Positions 19,784-28,413 of a DNA stretch of 64,000 nucleotides are shown one piece after another. Position numbers and translations under genes: made by a program. Position 1 is the first letter of the stretch. Each line of letters opens with the position of its first letter. The DNA lies in NCBI RefSeq assembly GCF_000735345.1, contig NZ_JMPJ01000053.1, positions 1 through 64,000 on the forward strand, read 5' to 3'. The stretch is from Ewingella americana ATCC 33852. Lineage in GTDB: Bacteria; Pseudomonadota; Gammaproteobacteria; Enterobacterales; Enterobacteriaceae. The notes under the pieces were generated by a model. That model was given only the letters and a program-made list of their open reading frames with translations. It did not search any database and was not told the origin of the DNA.

Positions 19784-20782
19784 TTACTTAATTCTCGCCA
19801 TTTGGTCATCCAAATTCACTTTCCCCTTGATGGCTTTGTTCTTCACTCTGCGCGACCACATCGCGGTAATAATCGGTACCAGAATCGAGGTCACGATGAC
19901 TGAGGTGGCGACCAGCGCGGTGGCTGCTGGGGCGGCGGCTTTGAACTGGGGGACCATCTCGGCGATTAACACGGGGGTGGCGACTGCGGCACCAGCGGAG
20001 CTGGATGCAGCGATGCCTGCGGTGCCGTCACCGCCGCCGATAAACTTGTCGGCCAGAATCAGTGGGATGCCGGTGACGATAATGACCGCGATACCCAGCG
20101 CAATACCCAACAGGCCGGTTTGAGCAATCACCGCCAGATTGATGGTATTACCCAAGGCGAAGGCGAAGAATGGGATCAGCGTCTGCACGGCTTTGCCGAA
20201 GAACTCGCGCAGTTCAGGGTCGAGGTTACCCAGCGCGAAGCCAATCAGGAAAGGGAGTACCGCGCCGACGAACACATGAGGCTCGAAAGAGGCGATACCG
20301 GCGGTGCCGAGGATGATCATGGTCATCAACGGGCCGGATTCCAGAGACATCAGCACGAACGCGCCCGCCTCTTCTTTGGTGCCGTATTGCTGCATCACCG
20401 AGGCGTACAGGCCGCCATTGGTCATATCCATCGACGCCACTAAGGCCAGTGTCGAAAGCCCGGCGAAGAAGCCGAACTCGACGCCGTTCTCCGGAATGAA
20501 GTGCGACGCCAGCGCAGCGACCACCCATGCCACGGCGATTTTAGTGACCACCAGCGTGCCGGATTTACGCAGCACGGTGCCGGTGGCGCTCAGCTTGATT
20601 GACGCGCCCATACAGAAGAACCATACCGCCAGAATCGGCACGGTGCCGGAAATCAATCCGTTGGTGAATGACCCGAAATATTTACCTGCATCCGGCGCAA
20701 AGGTGTGACAAAGCGCACCGAGAAACAGCGGCACCAGCATCATTCCACCGGGAATTTTTTCAATAGCACGTTTGATTTGCAT
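19784..20782 (-). CDS. kdgT: 2-keto-3-deoxygluconate permease KdgT
   Basis: A 332-residue inner-membrane proton symporter that takes up 2-keto-3-deoxygluconate, an intermediate of pectin and hexuronate breakdown. Length and sequence fit the KdgT family: [20 protein letters not shown] at the start, [12 protein letters not shown] in the middle, and a glycine/alanine-rich segment [21 protein letters not shown]. About ten hydrophobic segments can be traced. It is a single-gene unit with a KdgR-type operator upstream. The foldback repeat lies just past its end. Confidence 0.93.
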   Translation of the reverse strand: MQIKRAIEKIPGGMMLVPLFLGALCHTFAPDAGKYFGSFTNGLISGTVPILAVWFFCMGASIKLSATGTVLRKSGTLVVTKIAVAWVVAALASHFIPENGVEFGFFAGLSTLALVASMDMTNGGLYASVMQQYGTKEEAGAFVLMSLESGPLMTMIILGTAGIASFEPHVFVGAVLPFLIGFALGNLDPELREFFGKAVQTLIPFFAFALGNTINLAVIAQTGLLGIALGIAVIIVTGIPLILADKFIGGGDGTAGIAASSSAGAAVATPVLIAEMVPQFKAAAPAATALVATSVIVTSILVPIITAMWSRRVKNKAIKGKVNLDDQMARIK

Positions 20783-20958
20783 GTTGTTTCCACCTGATCG
20801 TTTTGTTCGCTCACGGTGCGGGTTAGCCAGCGCCGGGCGGTGTTGTAGTGAAAGCTGTTGTTATGGTTGTGACGTGCCATTCCGGTTGGCCTGACTGCGC
20901 GGTTCTCTCATATGCCCTTTCAATGATCGCTAAGGTATCTATTTCTCGGTTCTATAAA

Positions 20959-20974
20959 AGTGATCAAACACATA
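20959..20974 (-). promoter_or_regulatory. Candidate CRP site upstream of kdgT
   Basis: AGTGA-TCAAAC-ACATA resembles the CRP consensus TGTGA-N6-TCACA at 7 of 10 positions. It abuts the KdgR-like palindrome. kdgT in E. coli is catabolite-controlled, which makes it plausible but not certain. Confidence 0.3.
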
Positions 20975-20975
20975 T

Positions 20976-20996
20976 TTTTGAAACGACGTTTCTTTT
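20976..20996 (-). promoter_or_regulatory. KdgR-type operator
   Basis: TTTTTGAAACGACGTTTCTTTT contains the dyad GAAAC-GAC-GTTTC with the five-base centre expected between the AAA and TTT arms of the KdgR consensus. KdgR is the IclR-family repressor of 2-keto-3-deoxygluconate uptake and pectinolysis genes. It is about 195 bases ahead of kdgT. Confidence 0.6.
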
Positions 20997-21042
20997 TTAT
21001 AGATCAATGGTTTCATTTAAATGTCATGCGGATTTTCAGGCA

Positions 21043-21078
21043 TAAAAAAACCCGCGTCGGGGATGCCGAGGCGGGTTG
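21043..21078 (-). terminator. Rho-independent terminator of fsaA
   Basis: Read on the minus strand, AACCCGC pairs with GCGGGTT around an inner partly paired loop and is followed by seven Ts. It lies 27 bases past the fsaA stop and isolates it from kdgT. Confidence 0.85.
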
Positions 21079-21104
21079 AAGAGGTCGGTGGGAAGAGTGC
21101 GGGG

Positions 21105-21770
21105 TTAGTCCAGCGTGCTGCGTCCGAAAGCTTGTTGCCAGTCATTGTCGAACTGCATCACGGCGGCAGTCACGGCAGGTGCGGTCAGCAATTGCTCGGC
21201 GACGTCGACCGGCAAGGTGATTGACTGGCAGCCCGCCAGCAGGCAGTCCATCGCCTGACGCGGCGTGCGGAAACTGGCGGCCAGCACTTTAGCGCCCGGC
21301 GCGTGCAGGCTAAGCAGCTGTTGCAGCTCGGTCACCATCGCGATGCCATCACCGCCCTGCGCATCCAAACGATTAACGTAAGGCGCGACATATTCTGCCC
21401 CGGCCAGTGCGGAAAGCAGCCCCTGACCTGCGCCATAGACCGCCGTTCCCAGCGTCGGGATATTCATCAGCTTGAGCTTTTTAATTGCCGCCAAGCCCTC
21501 GGCCGTCACCGGGACTTTGACCACCAGGCCAGGCACGCGTTGGGTCATGCTCACGGCTTCGGCGACCATCTGCTCGGCGTCGGAGGCCAGCACCTGCGCA
21601 AAGAGTTTGCCGGTTCCGCCCAGCGCGTCACGCAGCGCGGGCAGCACTTCCCACAGCGATTTACGCTCTTTCGCCACAATGCTCGGGTTGGTCGTGACAC
21701 CCTGCAACGGCAGGATGCGTGAAAGTCGTTTTACCGCGCCAACGTCGGCGGTATCCAGATAAAGCTCCAT
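21105..21770 (-). CDS. fsaA: Fructose-6-phosphate aldolase / transaldolase-like FsaA
   Basis: A 221-residue class I aldolase of the small transaldolase family ([27 protein letters not shown]), very close to E. coli FsaA (220 residues). The Schiff-base lysine is Lys85 ([10 protein letters not shown]). E. coli FsaA cleaves fructose 6-phosphate and 1-deoxy sugar phosphates to glyceraldehyde 3-phosphate and a C3 ketone. I start at 21770 because GGAGAGAG precedes that ATG; a longer frame to 21797 is open. It is divergent from ybiY-ybiW, as expected if it works on the product of the glycyl-radical enzyme. Confidence 0.93.
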   Translation of the reverse strand: MELYLDTADVGAVKRLSRILPLQGVTTNPSIVAKERKSLWEVLPALRDALGGTGKLFAQVLASDAEQMVAEAVSMTQRVPGLVVKVPVTAEGLAAIKKLKLMNIPTLGTAVYGAGQGLLSALAGAEYVAPYVNRLDAQGGDGIAMVTELQQLLSLHAPGAKVLAASFRTPRQAMDCLLAGCQSITLPVDVAEQLLTAPAVTAAVMQFDNDWQQAFGRSTLD

Positions 21771-21839
21771 CACTCTCTCCTTAAACTTGTGAACCAAAAC
21801 AAAGTATCGATGAGTCTACTCTTTCAAACGCCTATTTTG

Positions 21840-21853
21840 TTGATCGCAGTCAA
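21840..21853. promoter_or_regulatory. FNR-like site between fsaA and ybiY
   Basis: TTGAT-CGCA-GTCAA differs from the FNR consensus TTGAT-N4-ATCAA at a single position. It sits in the 153-base divergent region, 70-84 bases from both start codons. Control by the anaerobic activator suits an oxygen-sensitive glycyl-radical enzyme. Confidence 0.6.
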
Positions 21854-21857
21854 AATC

Positions 21858-21889
21858 ACTTTCGAATGAAAGTAGCTTAATTGCGAAAG
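21858..21889. promoter_or_regulatory. Repeated CTTTCGA-type motifs, candidate regulator operator
   Basis: ACTTTC-GAAT-GAAAGT (21858-21873) is a near-perfect dyad. CGAAAG recurs at 21884-21889 and CTTTCAAA at 21821-21828. Repeats of this kind flanking a promoter are typical of DeoR-family operators, and the yciT gene follows the downstream operon. The assignment to YciT is inference. Confidence 0.35.
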
Positions 21890-21923
21890 AAAATAAATAG
21901 GCCGTTTTAAGTGGAGTGCCCCG

Positions 21924-22823
21924 ATGATTTTTAACCTTCAACGCTATTCAACCCACGACGGGCCGGGAGTGCGTACCGTGGTGTTCCTGAAAGGCTGCTC
22001 GCTGGGCTGCACGTGGTGCCAAAACCCGGAGAGCCGCTCGGCCGAGCCGGACGTTTTGTTTGACCCGCGTTTATGCAGTGAAGGCTGCACCTACTGCGCC
22101 AGCGCCTTTCCTCACGCCATAAAGGTTGAAGACGGAAAGTTGGTTATCCGCCGCGAAAATTTCAGCGCCGCCGACCGAGCCGCCATTGAGCACACCTGCC
22201 CCGCCGGAGCCTTGAGCCTGTGCGGCGAATCAGTGAGTTTTGACCATTTGATGCAGCAGATCCTACGCGACAAGCCGTTTTACCAGCGCACCGGCGGCGG
22301 AGTGACTCTTTCCGGCGGCGAGCCGTTTATGCAGCCGCAGGTGACTCATCGGCTGCTGCAACGCTGCCGCCAAGAGGGGCTGCACACGGCGATTGAAAGC
22401 TGCCTGCACGTGCCGTGGAAATACATCGAACCCTCGCTGGACGTGCTGGTTCTGCTGCTGGCCGACTTAAAACACGTGGATGAAACCGCGTTTAAACGCC
22501 TGACCGGCGGCTCGGCCAAGCGGGTGCTGGATAATTTCCGCCGACTAGCACATGCCGGGCAATCACTGATTGTTCGCGTGCCGCTGATCCCCGAATTCAA
22601 CGCCGACCGCGCCTCGGTACGGGCGATTGTCGACTTCGCTGCCGGAGAAACCGGCAGCCGGGAGATCCATTTTCTGCCTTACCACACGCTGGGCATCAAT
22701 AAATACGCCCTGCTCGACCAACCCTATCTGGCCCCGCGCCAACCGCTGAATGACCCCGATCTGCTGACGTTTGCCCAAGATTACGCCGCCGAAAAGGGGC
22801 TGACTGCCCTACTAAGAGGATAA
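21924..22823 (+). CDS. ybiY: Glycyl-radical enzyme activase (radical SAM), YbiY/PflE
   Basis: A 299-residue radical S-adenosylmethionine protein that should install the glycyl radical on the downstream YbiW. The SAM cluster motif CxxxCxxC is present as CSLGCTWC (about residues 26-33) after [18 protein letters not shown] ferredoxin-like insert supplies further cysteines (CSEGCTYC and CPAGAL). LSGGEPF and the ending [15 protein letters not shown] match E. coli YbiY closely. Its stop lies five bases before ybiW, so the two are cotranscribed. Confidence 0.92.
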   Translation: MIFNLQRYSTHDGPGVRTVVFLKGCSLGCTWCQNPESRSAEPDVLFDPRLCSEGCTYCASAFPHAIKVEDGKLVIRRENFSAADRAAIEHTCPAGALSLCGESVSFDHLMQQILRDKPFYQRTGGGVTLSGGEPFMQPQVTHRLLQRCRQEGLHTAIESCLHVPWKYIEPSLDVLVLLLADLKHVDETAFKRLTGGSAKRVLDNFRRLAHAGQSLIVRVPLIPEFNADRASVRAIVDFAAGETGSREIHFLPYHTLGINKYALLDQPYLAPRQPLNDPDLLTFAQDYAAEKGLTALLRG

Positions 22824-22828
22824 TAATA

Positions 22829-25261
22829 ATGACTCAACTGAAGCTGGAACAGCTGTCTGACCGCATCAAAGCACACAAAGAGGCGCTGATTCATATCGTC
22901 AAACCGCCGATTTGTACCGAACGCGCACAGCACTATACTCAGGTTTATCAGCAACATGCCGACAAGCCGCTGGCCGTGCGTCGCGCACTGGCGCTGGCCG
23001 AGCATCTGCAAAAGCGCACTATCTGGATTAAGCACGACGAGCTGATTGTCGGCAACCAAGCCAGCGAAGTCCGCGCCGCGCCGATTTTCCCCGAGTACAC
23101 CGTCGGCTGGATTGAAAGTGAAATCGACGCGCTAGGCGACAGGCCGGGAGCCGGTTTCTCGGTCAGCGAAGCCAATAAAGCCATCCTGCACGAACTTTGC
23201 CCGTGGTGGCGCGGCCAGACGGTGCAGGACCGCTGCTACGGCATGTTTACCGATGAGCAGAAAGCCCTGCTCGACAGCGGTATCGTCAAAGCTGAAGGCA
23301 ACATGACCTCCGGCGACGCGCACTTGGCGGTCAATTTCCCCCTGCTGCTCGATCTAGGTCTGGACGGGTTGCGCAATAAAGTGGCGGAGCGCCGCGAGCG
23401 TCTGCAACTTACCGACTGGGAAGATCTGCATAAAGAGCAGTTGCTGAAAGCGATTGATATCACGCTGGCGGCGGTGAGCGAGCACATCCTGCGTTTTGCT
23501 GTTCTGGCACGGGAAATGGCGGCAACTGAAAGCCGCGAAGCGCGCCGCAGCGAGCTGCTGAGCATGGCTGAAAACTGCGAGCTTATTGCCCACCAGCCGC
23601 CGCAGACCTTCTGGCAGGCGTTGCAGTTGTGCTACTTCATCCAGCTGACTCTGCAAATCGAGTCCAACGGCCACTCCGTCTCCTTCGGCCGCCTCGACCA
23701 ATATCTCTATCCTTATTTTCGCCGCGATGTGGAAGTGGCTGAGTCCCTGAGCCGCGACGCCGCCATCGAGCTGCTGCAAAGCTGCTGGTTGAAGCTGCTG
23801 GAGGTCAATAAAATCCGCTCAGGCACTCACTCCAAAGCCTCGGCGGGCAGCCCGCTGTACCAAAATGTCACCATTGGCGGCCAGCAGTGGCGCGACGGCC
23901 AGGTCAGTGACGCCGTCAACCCGCTCTCTTACGCCATTTTGGAATCTTGCGGCCAATTGCGCTCCACCCAGCCCAATCTCAGCGTGCGCTATCACGCCGG
24001 GATCAGCGATGACTTCCTTGACGCCTGCGTGCAGGTGATCCGCTGCGGCTTCGGCATGCCGGCCTTCAATAATGATGAAATCGTTATTCCTGAGTTCATT
24101 AAGCTCGGCGTTGAACCACAGGACGCCTATGACTACGCGGCGATTGGTTGTATCGAAACCGCCGTCGGCGGCAAGTGGGGCTATCGCTGTACCGGCATGA
24201 GCTTCATCAACTTCGCCCGCGTGATGCTGGCAGCGCTGGAGCAAGGCAAAGACGCCAAAAGCGGCCGCTGCTTCCTGCCCCAGCAGCGCGGGCTGTCGCT
24301 GGGTAACTTCGACAATTTCGAGCAGGCATTCGCCCAGTGGGATGAGCAGATCCGCTACTACACCCGCAAATCGATTGAAGTCGAGTGCGTGGTAGACACG
24401 GTGCTGGAAGAAAATGCTCACGACATCTTATGCTCGGCGCTGGTTGATGACTGCATCGAGCGCGGCAAAACCATCAAACAGGGTGGCGCGAAATATGACT
24501 GGGTGTCGGGCTTACAGGTGGGGATCGCCAATCTGGGCAACAGTTTGGCGGCAGTGAAAAAGCTGGTGTTCGAACAAGGCCAGATTGGGCAGCAAGAGCT
24601 GGCGGCGGCGCTGGCCTCCGACTATGACGGGCTGGACGGCGAACGCCTGCGCCAGCGGCTCATCAACGGCGCGGACAAATACGGCAATGACAGCGACGAG
24701 GTGGACGACCTGCTGGTGCGCGCCTATCAGTGCTATATCGACGAGCTGTCGAATTATCACAATACCCGTTTTGGCCGCGGCCCGATTGGCGGCACCTATT
24801 ATGCGGGCACCTCTTCGATTTCCGCCAACGTGCCTTTTGGCGCCGCCACCACCGCCACGCCGGACGGCCGCAAAGCCTTTACCCCGCTGGCCGAGGGTGC
24901 CAGCCCCTCTTCCGGTACTGACCACCTTGGGCCTACAGCGGTGTTCAACTCCCTTGGCAAGCTGCCGACCGAGGCGATCCTCGGCGGCGTGTTGCTCAAT
25001 CAGAAGTTGAACCCGGCTTCGCTGGAAAACCCTCATGACCGGCAAACCTTAATGCTCATGCTGCGCACTTTCTTTGAAGAGCATCGCGGCTGGCACGTGC
25101 AGTACAACATCGTGTCGCGCGAAACCTTGCTGAAAGCCAAAGAGACGCCGCAGAATTACCGGGATTTAGTGGTGCGCGTCGCGGGATATTCGGCATTTTT
25201 CACAGCCTTATCACCTGAAGCGCAGGATGATATCATCGCCCGTACCGAGCACTCGCTCTAA
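22829..25261 (+). CDS. ybiW: Glycyl-radical enzyme YbiW/PflF, probable 1,5-anhydroglucitol-6-phosphate lyase
   Basis: An 810-residue glycyl-radical enzyme. The active-site cysteine lies in IGCIETAVGGKWGYRC (near 438), and the radical glycine is Gly786 in VVRVAGYSAFF. Sequence and partnership with YbiY and FsaA identify the E. coli YbiW group, not pyruvate formate-lyase or glycerol/choline lyases. From memory, recent work assigned YbiW as 1,5-anhydroglucitol 6-phosphate lyase giving 1-deoxyfructose 6-phosphate, which FsaA-type aldolases cleave; I could not verify that here. Function requires anoxia. No frame defect is seen. Confidence 0.9.
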   Translation: MTQLKLEQLSDRIKAHKEALIHIVKPPICTERAQHYTQVYQQHADKPLAVRRALALAEHLQKRTIWIKHDELIVGNQASEVRAAPIFPEYTVGWIESEIDALGDRPGAGFSVSEANKAILHELCPWWRGQTVQDRCYGMFTDEQKALLDSGIVKAEGNMTSGDAHLAVNFPLLLDLGLDGLRNKVAERRERLQLTDWEDLHKEQLLKAIDITLAAVSEHILRFAVLAREMAATESREARRSELLSMAENCELIAHQPPQTFWQALQLCYFIQLTLQIESNGHSVSFGRLDQYLYPYFRRDVEVAESLSRDAAIELLQSCWLKLLEVNKIRSGTHSKASAGSPLYQNVTIGGQQWRDGQVSDAVNPLSYAILESCGQLRSTQPNLSVRYHAGISDDFLDACVQVIRCGFGMPAFNNDEIVIPEFIKLGVEPQDAYDYAAIGCIETAVGGKWGYRCTGMSFINFARVMLAALEQGKDAKSGRCFLPQQRGLSLGNFDNFEQAFAQWDEQIRYYTRKSIEVECVVDTVLEENAHDILCSALVDDCIERGKTIKQGGAKYDWVSGLQVGIANLGNSLAAVKKLVFEQGQIGQQELAAALASDYDGLDGERLRQRLINGADKYGNDSDEVDDLLVRAYQCYIDELSNYHNTRFGRGPIGGTYYAGTSSISANVPFGAATTATPDGRKAFTPLAEGASPSSGTDHLGPTAVFNSLGKLPTEAILGGVLLNQKLNPASLENPHDRQTLMLMLRTFFEEHRGWHVQYNIVSRETLLKAKETPQNYRDLVVRVAGYSAFFTALSPEAQDDIIARTEHSL

Positions 25262-25317
25262 CCCTTCCCTTACCACAGTGCGGGCAATCAACACCTTGCC
25301 CGCCGTTTCGGAATCGC

Positions 25318-26064
25318 ATGAACGACAGACAGCAAATTATTTTGCAATGGGTGAATGATAAACAGCGGGTCAGCGTCAATACGCTGGCGCAGGTGTGTCA
25401 GGTGTCGGAAGTGACCATTCGCCATGATCTGACTTTGCTCGAAAGACGCAACTATCTGCGTCGCGAGCACGGGTTTGCCGTGGCGGTGCAGACCGACGAT
25501 GTCGACCAGCGCATGATGTCCAACTTTGGCCGCAAGCAGAAGCTGGCGCAGTACGCGGCGTCACTGATCCACGAAGGCGAAACGGTGTTTTTCGAAAGTG
25601 GCAGCAGCGTCGCGCTGTTGGCGCAATACCTGAGTGATAAGCGCAGCCTGACGGTGGTCACGGTCAGCAGCTATATCGCCACTCTCCTGAAGAGCATGCC
25701 GTGCGAAGTGATCCTGCTCGGCGGCATGTATCAAAAAGCCAGCCAGACGCTGGTCGGCCCCTTGACCAAGCTCTGCTTGCAGCAAGTCAACTTCAGCAAA
25801 GCCTTTATTGGTATCGACGGCTATACCCCTGAAACCGGCTTCACTGGCCGCGATATGCTGCGCGCCGATATCGTCAACGCCGTGCTGGCGAAAGGCGTCG
25901 AAAATATCGTGCTAACCGACTCCAGCAAGTTCGGCCAGATAACCGGCCACTCCCTCGGCCCTATGGGCCTCGTCAGCCGGGTAATCACTGACGATCAGCT
26001 GGCCGAGCCTATCAAAGCGCACCTGAGCAGTTCCGGCATCGTGGTGGATTGCATCAGCCAGTGA
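25318..26064 (+). CDS. yciT: DeoR-family transcriptional regulator YciT
   Basis: A 248-residue repressor-type protein. A DeoR HTH occupies residues 3-57 (VSVNTLAQVCQVSEVTIRHDL). A sugar-phosphate-sensing DeoRC domain follows, with ETVFFESGSSVALLAQYL, EVILLGGMYQKASQTLVGPL, FSKAFIGIDGYTPETGFTGRD and ENIVLTDSSKFG. The resemblance to E. coli YciT (249 residues) is close throughout. As in E. coli it precedes osmB, but here ybiY-ybiW lies directly upstream, 56 bases away on the same strand, so it is a candidate regulator of that pathway. The binding ligand is unknown. Confidence 0.9.
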   Translation: MNDRQQIILQWVNDKQRVSVNTLAQVCQVSEVTIRHDLTLLERRNYLRREHGFAVAVQTDDVDQRMMSNFGRKQKLAQYAASLIHEGETVFFESGSSVALLAQYLSDKRSLTVVTVSSYIATLLKSMPCEVILLGGMYQKASQTLVGPLTKLCLQQVNFSKAFIGIDGYTPETGFTGRDMLRADIVNAVLAKGVENIVLTDSSKFGQITGHSLGPMGLVSRVITDDQLAEPIKAHLSSSGIVVDCISQ

Positions 26065-26318
26065 TGAGGTTTTTGTGCTTTGAGCAAAAGACTTTGTAGT
26101 GAATTAGGACTATTCACCTAGTGCAAAAATGCCAATTTCATTAGTTTTATTCCACTGGGTCGCTATTGCGCCCGGTGAAACCAGAAATTGAGCAAGTTGA
26201 GATAACTGTTCGACCCACTCTCATTATTTTACGTTTTTCGCGGAGGTTTCGCGTTAAACACCCAGGTGATAGCGGCAATATTGCGCTGGTTAATTTTTCA
26301 GCGAAATACTGGTTATTA

Positions 26319-26329
26319 CCTATACTTAT
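26319..26329 (+). promoter_or_regulatory. Sigma-S-type -10 element of osmB
   Basis: CCTATACTTAT fits the extended -10 preferred by RpoS polymerase (KCTATACTTA). It would start transcription about 35 bases ahead of osmB, which in E. coli is an RpoS- and osmotically induced gene. No clear -35 is seen. The rest of the 26065-26368 gap shows nothing I recognise. Confidence 0.5.
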
Positions 26330-26368
26330 GAGTGTGTCTGAGAGTTAATCCTTTTAAGGAGAGTTACC

Positions 26369-26599
26369 ATGATGCAATTATCAAGTCTTACCTCTAAACG
26401 TATTGCCAGCATTGCTTTAGTGATGACATTGGCAATGTCGGTCACTGCTTGTGGCAACTGGTCTAAACGCGACCGTAACACCGCCATTGGTGCGGGTGCC
26501 GGTGCATTGGGTGGTGCAGTTCTGACTGATGGCAGTACCTTAGGGACATTAGGTGGTGCGGCAGTCGGCGGGATCGTAGGTCATCAGGTGAGCAAATAG
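26369..26599 (+). CDS. osmB: Osmotically inducible lipoprotein OsmB
   Basis: A 76-residue small lipoprotein. A signal peptide with lipobox VTAC (Cys27 or 28) is followed by a mature part of about 49 residues with a glycine-zipper (NTAIGAGAGALGGAVL, GTLGGAAVGGIVGHQ). It is anchored in the outer membrane by family knowledge; the physiological function is unclear. AAGGAGAG precedes the start. The second Met codon (26372) is an alternative start. Confidence 0.93.
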   Translation: MMQLSSLTSKRIASIALVMTLAMSVTACGNWSKRDRNTAIGAGAGALGGAVLTDGSTLGTLGGAAVGGIVGHQVSK

Positions 26600-26707
26600 C
26601 AGTTGAGAATGGTTAAAGCAGAATAAAGGATTAAAACAAAAATAGGTTGTTTGCTTTTTTCAGGTCTTTTTCATTGGTCTTCTGGTTAGAAGGCAATCCG
26701 GTATTTT

Positions 26708-26741
26708 CAAGATGCTGCTTTGATGAGAGAGCAGCATCTTG
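26708..26741 (+). terminator. Perfect 12-bp hairpin downstream of osmB
   Basis: CAAGATGCTGCT (26708-26719) pairs without mismatch with AGCAGCATCTTG (26730-26741), loop of ten. The T-run (CTTTTTT) begins about ten bases further on, so it is a terminator-like or mRNA-stabilising structure. Confidence 0.6.
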
Positions 26742-26778
26742 GCAATAACTCTTTTTTATTTTCACTCGGGATAACCAT

Positions 26779-26802
26779 CGGCAAAAAAATTAATTTTTGC
26801 CG
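26779..26802. terminator. Bidirectional hairpin between osmB and yciH
   Basis: CGGCAAAAA pairs with TTTTTGCCG across AATTAA. A-rich and T-rich arms on both strands allow it to end osmB transcription and yciH/pyrF transcription. It lies 32 bases past the yciH stop. Confidence 0.55.
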
Positions 26803-26833
26803 ATTTAAAGCCACGCCTTAAATGCAGCCAATA

Positions 26834-27163
26834 TCAGCCACCGGCTAATTTCACCTTCATGCCTTTGGCTTCCAGCAGTTGTTTGAGTAAATCCCGCTTG
26901 TCCCCTTGGATCTCAATCACGCCCTCTTTGACCGAACCGCCGCAGCCACACTTCTTCTTAAGCTCGGCAGCCAGTTTCTCCAGTGTTGCATCGTCAGCAT
27001 CTACGCCAGTGATCAAACAGACGCCCTTGCCCTTGCGCCCGCTGGTCTGGCGCTGAATGCGCACCACGCCGTCACCTTTCGGGCGTTCGACTTTGGCTTT
27101 TGGCTCATCAATGCGGCCTGTCTCGGTGGAGTAAACCAGACGGCTGTTGTCATCATTTTTCAT
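26834..27163 (-). CDS. yciH: SUI1/eIF1-like protein YciH
   Basis: A 109-residue homologue of eukaryotic initiation factor 1. The SUI1 domain spans about residues 30-108 ([47 protein letters not shown]). In E. coli YciH affects start-site fidelity or represses translation under stress; its exact role is debated. It follows pyrF by nine bases and is evidently cotranscribed with it, as in E. coli. Confidence 0.95.
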   Translation of the reverse strand: MKNDDNSRLVYSTETGRIDEPKAKVERPKGDGVVRIQRQTSGRKGKGVCLITGVDADDATLEKLAAELKKKCGCGGSVKEGVIEIQGDKRDLLKQLLEAKGMKVKLAGG

Positions 27164-27172
27164 CGGCTGGCC

Positions 27173-27901
27173 TTATCGCAGTGAAGCGCGGATATCACGC
27201 AGGGTCTGAGCAGGATCGGCGGATTGGGTGATCGGACGCCCAATCACCATATAGTCGACGCCCGCCGCCAGTGCTTCGACCGGCGTCATGACGCGGCGTT
27301 GGTCATCGGCCTTGCTGCCCGCAGGGCGGATACCCGGCGTCACCAGCTTGAACTCTTGGCCCAGCGCGGCTTTGAAGCGGCTGGCTTCCTGCGCCGAGCA
27401 CACCACGCCGTCTAAGCCGCAGTCGCGAGTCAGGCGCGCCAGACGCTCGGCGTAGTCCGCCGGAGAGAGTTGAATGCCTAAATCGGCCAAGTCGCTGCCT
27501 TCCATGCTGGTCAGCACGGTGACGGCAATCAGCAGCGGCGCGTCGGCACCGAATGAGCTTAACGCCTCTTTGGCGGCGGTCATCATGCGCGTACCGCCAC
27601 TGGCGTGAACGTTGACCATCCATACGCCGAGGTCGGCCGCAGCGGCCACCGCGTGGGCCGTGGTGTTAGGAATGTCGTGGAATTTCAAATCAAGAAACAC
27701 GTCAAAGCCGCGAGACTGCAGGTCTTTAACGATTTGCGGGCCGAAGTGAGTAAACATCTCTTTACCCACTTTTAGACGGCAATCGCGCGGGTCGATGCGG
27801 TCGGCAAAGGCCAGCGCCGCTGATTTATCAGCGTAGTCGAGAGCAACGACAATGGGAGAGGAGTTTAAGTCATTGTTATGGATATTATTTTCAGACTTCA
27901 T
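27173..27901 (-). CDS. pyrF: Orotidine 5'-phosphate decarboxylase PyrF
   Basis: Last step of UMP synthesis. 242 residues, close to the E. coli 245. The catalytic tetrad is visible as Lys44 (RLKVGKEMF) and Asp71-Lys73-Asp76 ([12 protein letters not shown]). The phosphate-binding loop [14 protein letters not shown] lies near 193-206, and DYMVIGRPI closes the barrel. The first 16 residues are polar and variable. In E. coli pyrF sits downstream of lapAB. Here a small gene on the opposite strand and an ERIC element come in between. Confidence 0.96.
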   Translation of the reverse strand: MKSENNIHNNDLNSSPIVVALDYADKSAALAFADRIDPRDCRLKVGKEMFTHFGPQIVKDLQSRGFDVFLDLKFHDIPNTTAHAVAAAADLGVWMVNVHASGGTRMMTAAKEALSSFGADAPLLIAVTVLTSMEGSDLADLGIQLSPADYAERLARLTRDCGLDGVVCSAQEASRFKAALGQEFKLVTPGIRPAGSKADDQRRVMTPVEALAAGVDYMVIGRPITQSADPAQTLRDIRASLR

Positions 27902-28103
27902 GTCGTCAACCTCTTGTCAGTTTTTAAGGATATCGGGCTTGGGCAAATTCTTCAGTGGAAAAAGCCGCCCGCATTTTACCTGTCATCTCCCCTAAATCCC
28001 AGTCGCGCGTTGTGTTACATTTTTATGAATTATTTGTTACACACTAGACAGCTTAATCTAGCTGACATAGCGTAAAGCTTTAGGCTGAAGGAAATAGAAT
28101 AAA

Positions 28104-28385
28104 ATGAGCGAGATATCGACCCTGACCATCAAGATACCTGTGGAATTAAAAGAGTTAATTCGTGCCGCAGCGGCTGAATCAGAGCGTTCATTAAGTGCCG
28201 AAGTGTGCGAGCGCCTTGAGGAAAGCTTTGCACCGAAGGGGAAAAAGGCCGCCAAAAACCCAGAACATGAAATCGACAGCCAGCACACCAGCGAAAACAC
28301 CGAACCAGCCCTGACCCAAAAAGAGATCAAAAAACTCCGCACCCTGCTGGTCTCCGTCCGCAAGACCATCAGTAAGAAGAAGTAA
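28104..28385 (+). CDS. Small ribbon-helix-helix (Arc/MetJ-like) DNA-binding protein
   Basis: 93 residues. The first 45 form a ribbon-helix-helix fold: strand STLTIKIPVELKELI, helix RAAAAESERSLSAEVCERLEESF. A charged linker and a Lys-rich helical tail (TQKEIKKLRTLLVSVRKTISKKK) follow. Such proteins are dimeric DNA binders, often autoregulators or antitoxins. No toxin gene is adjacent: lapB is convergent after an ERIC and pyrF is divergent. A CTAGA...TCTAG dyad near 28044-28061 ahead of it could be its own operator. It is not part of the E. coli backbone here. Function not known. Confidence 0.7.
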   Translation: MSEISTLTIKIPVELKELIRAAAAESERSLSAEVCERLEESFAPKGKKAAKNPEHEIDSQHTSENTEPALTQKEIKKLRTLLVSVRKTISKKK

Positions 28386-28413
28386 GCGAAGTTTTTCTCG
28401 CCCCGATCACCGG

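Noticed and set aside
22829-25261. Pyruvate formate-lyase or B12-independent glycerol dehydratase
   Set aside because: The active-site context GCIETAVGGKWGYRC and pairing with YbiY and FsaA fit the YbiW group; the adjacent Cys-Cys of pyruvate formate-lyase is absent.
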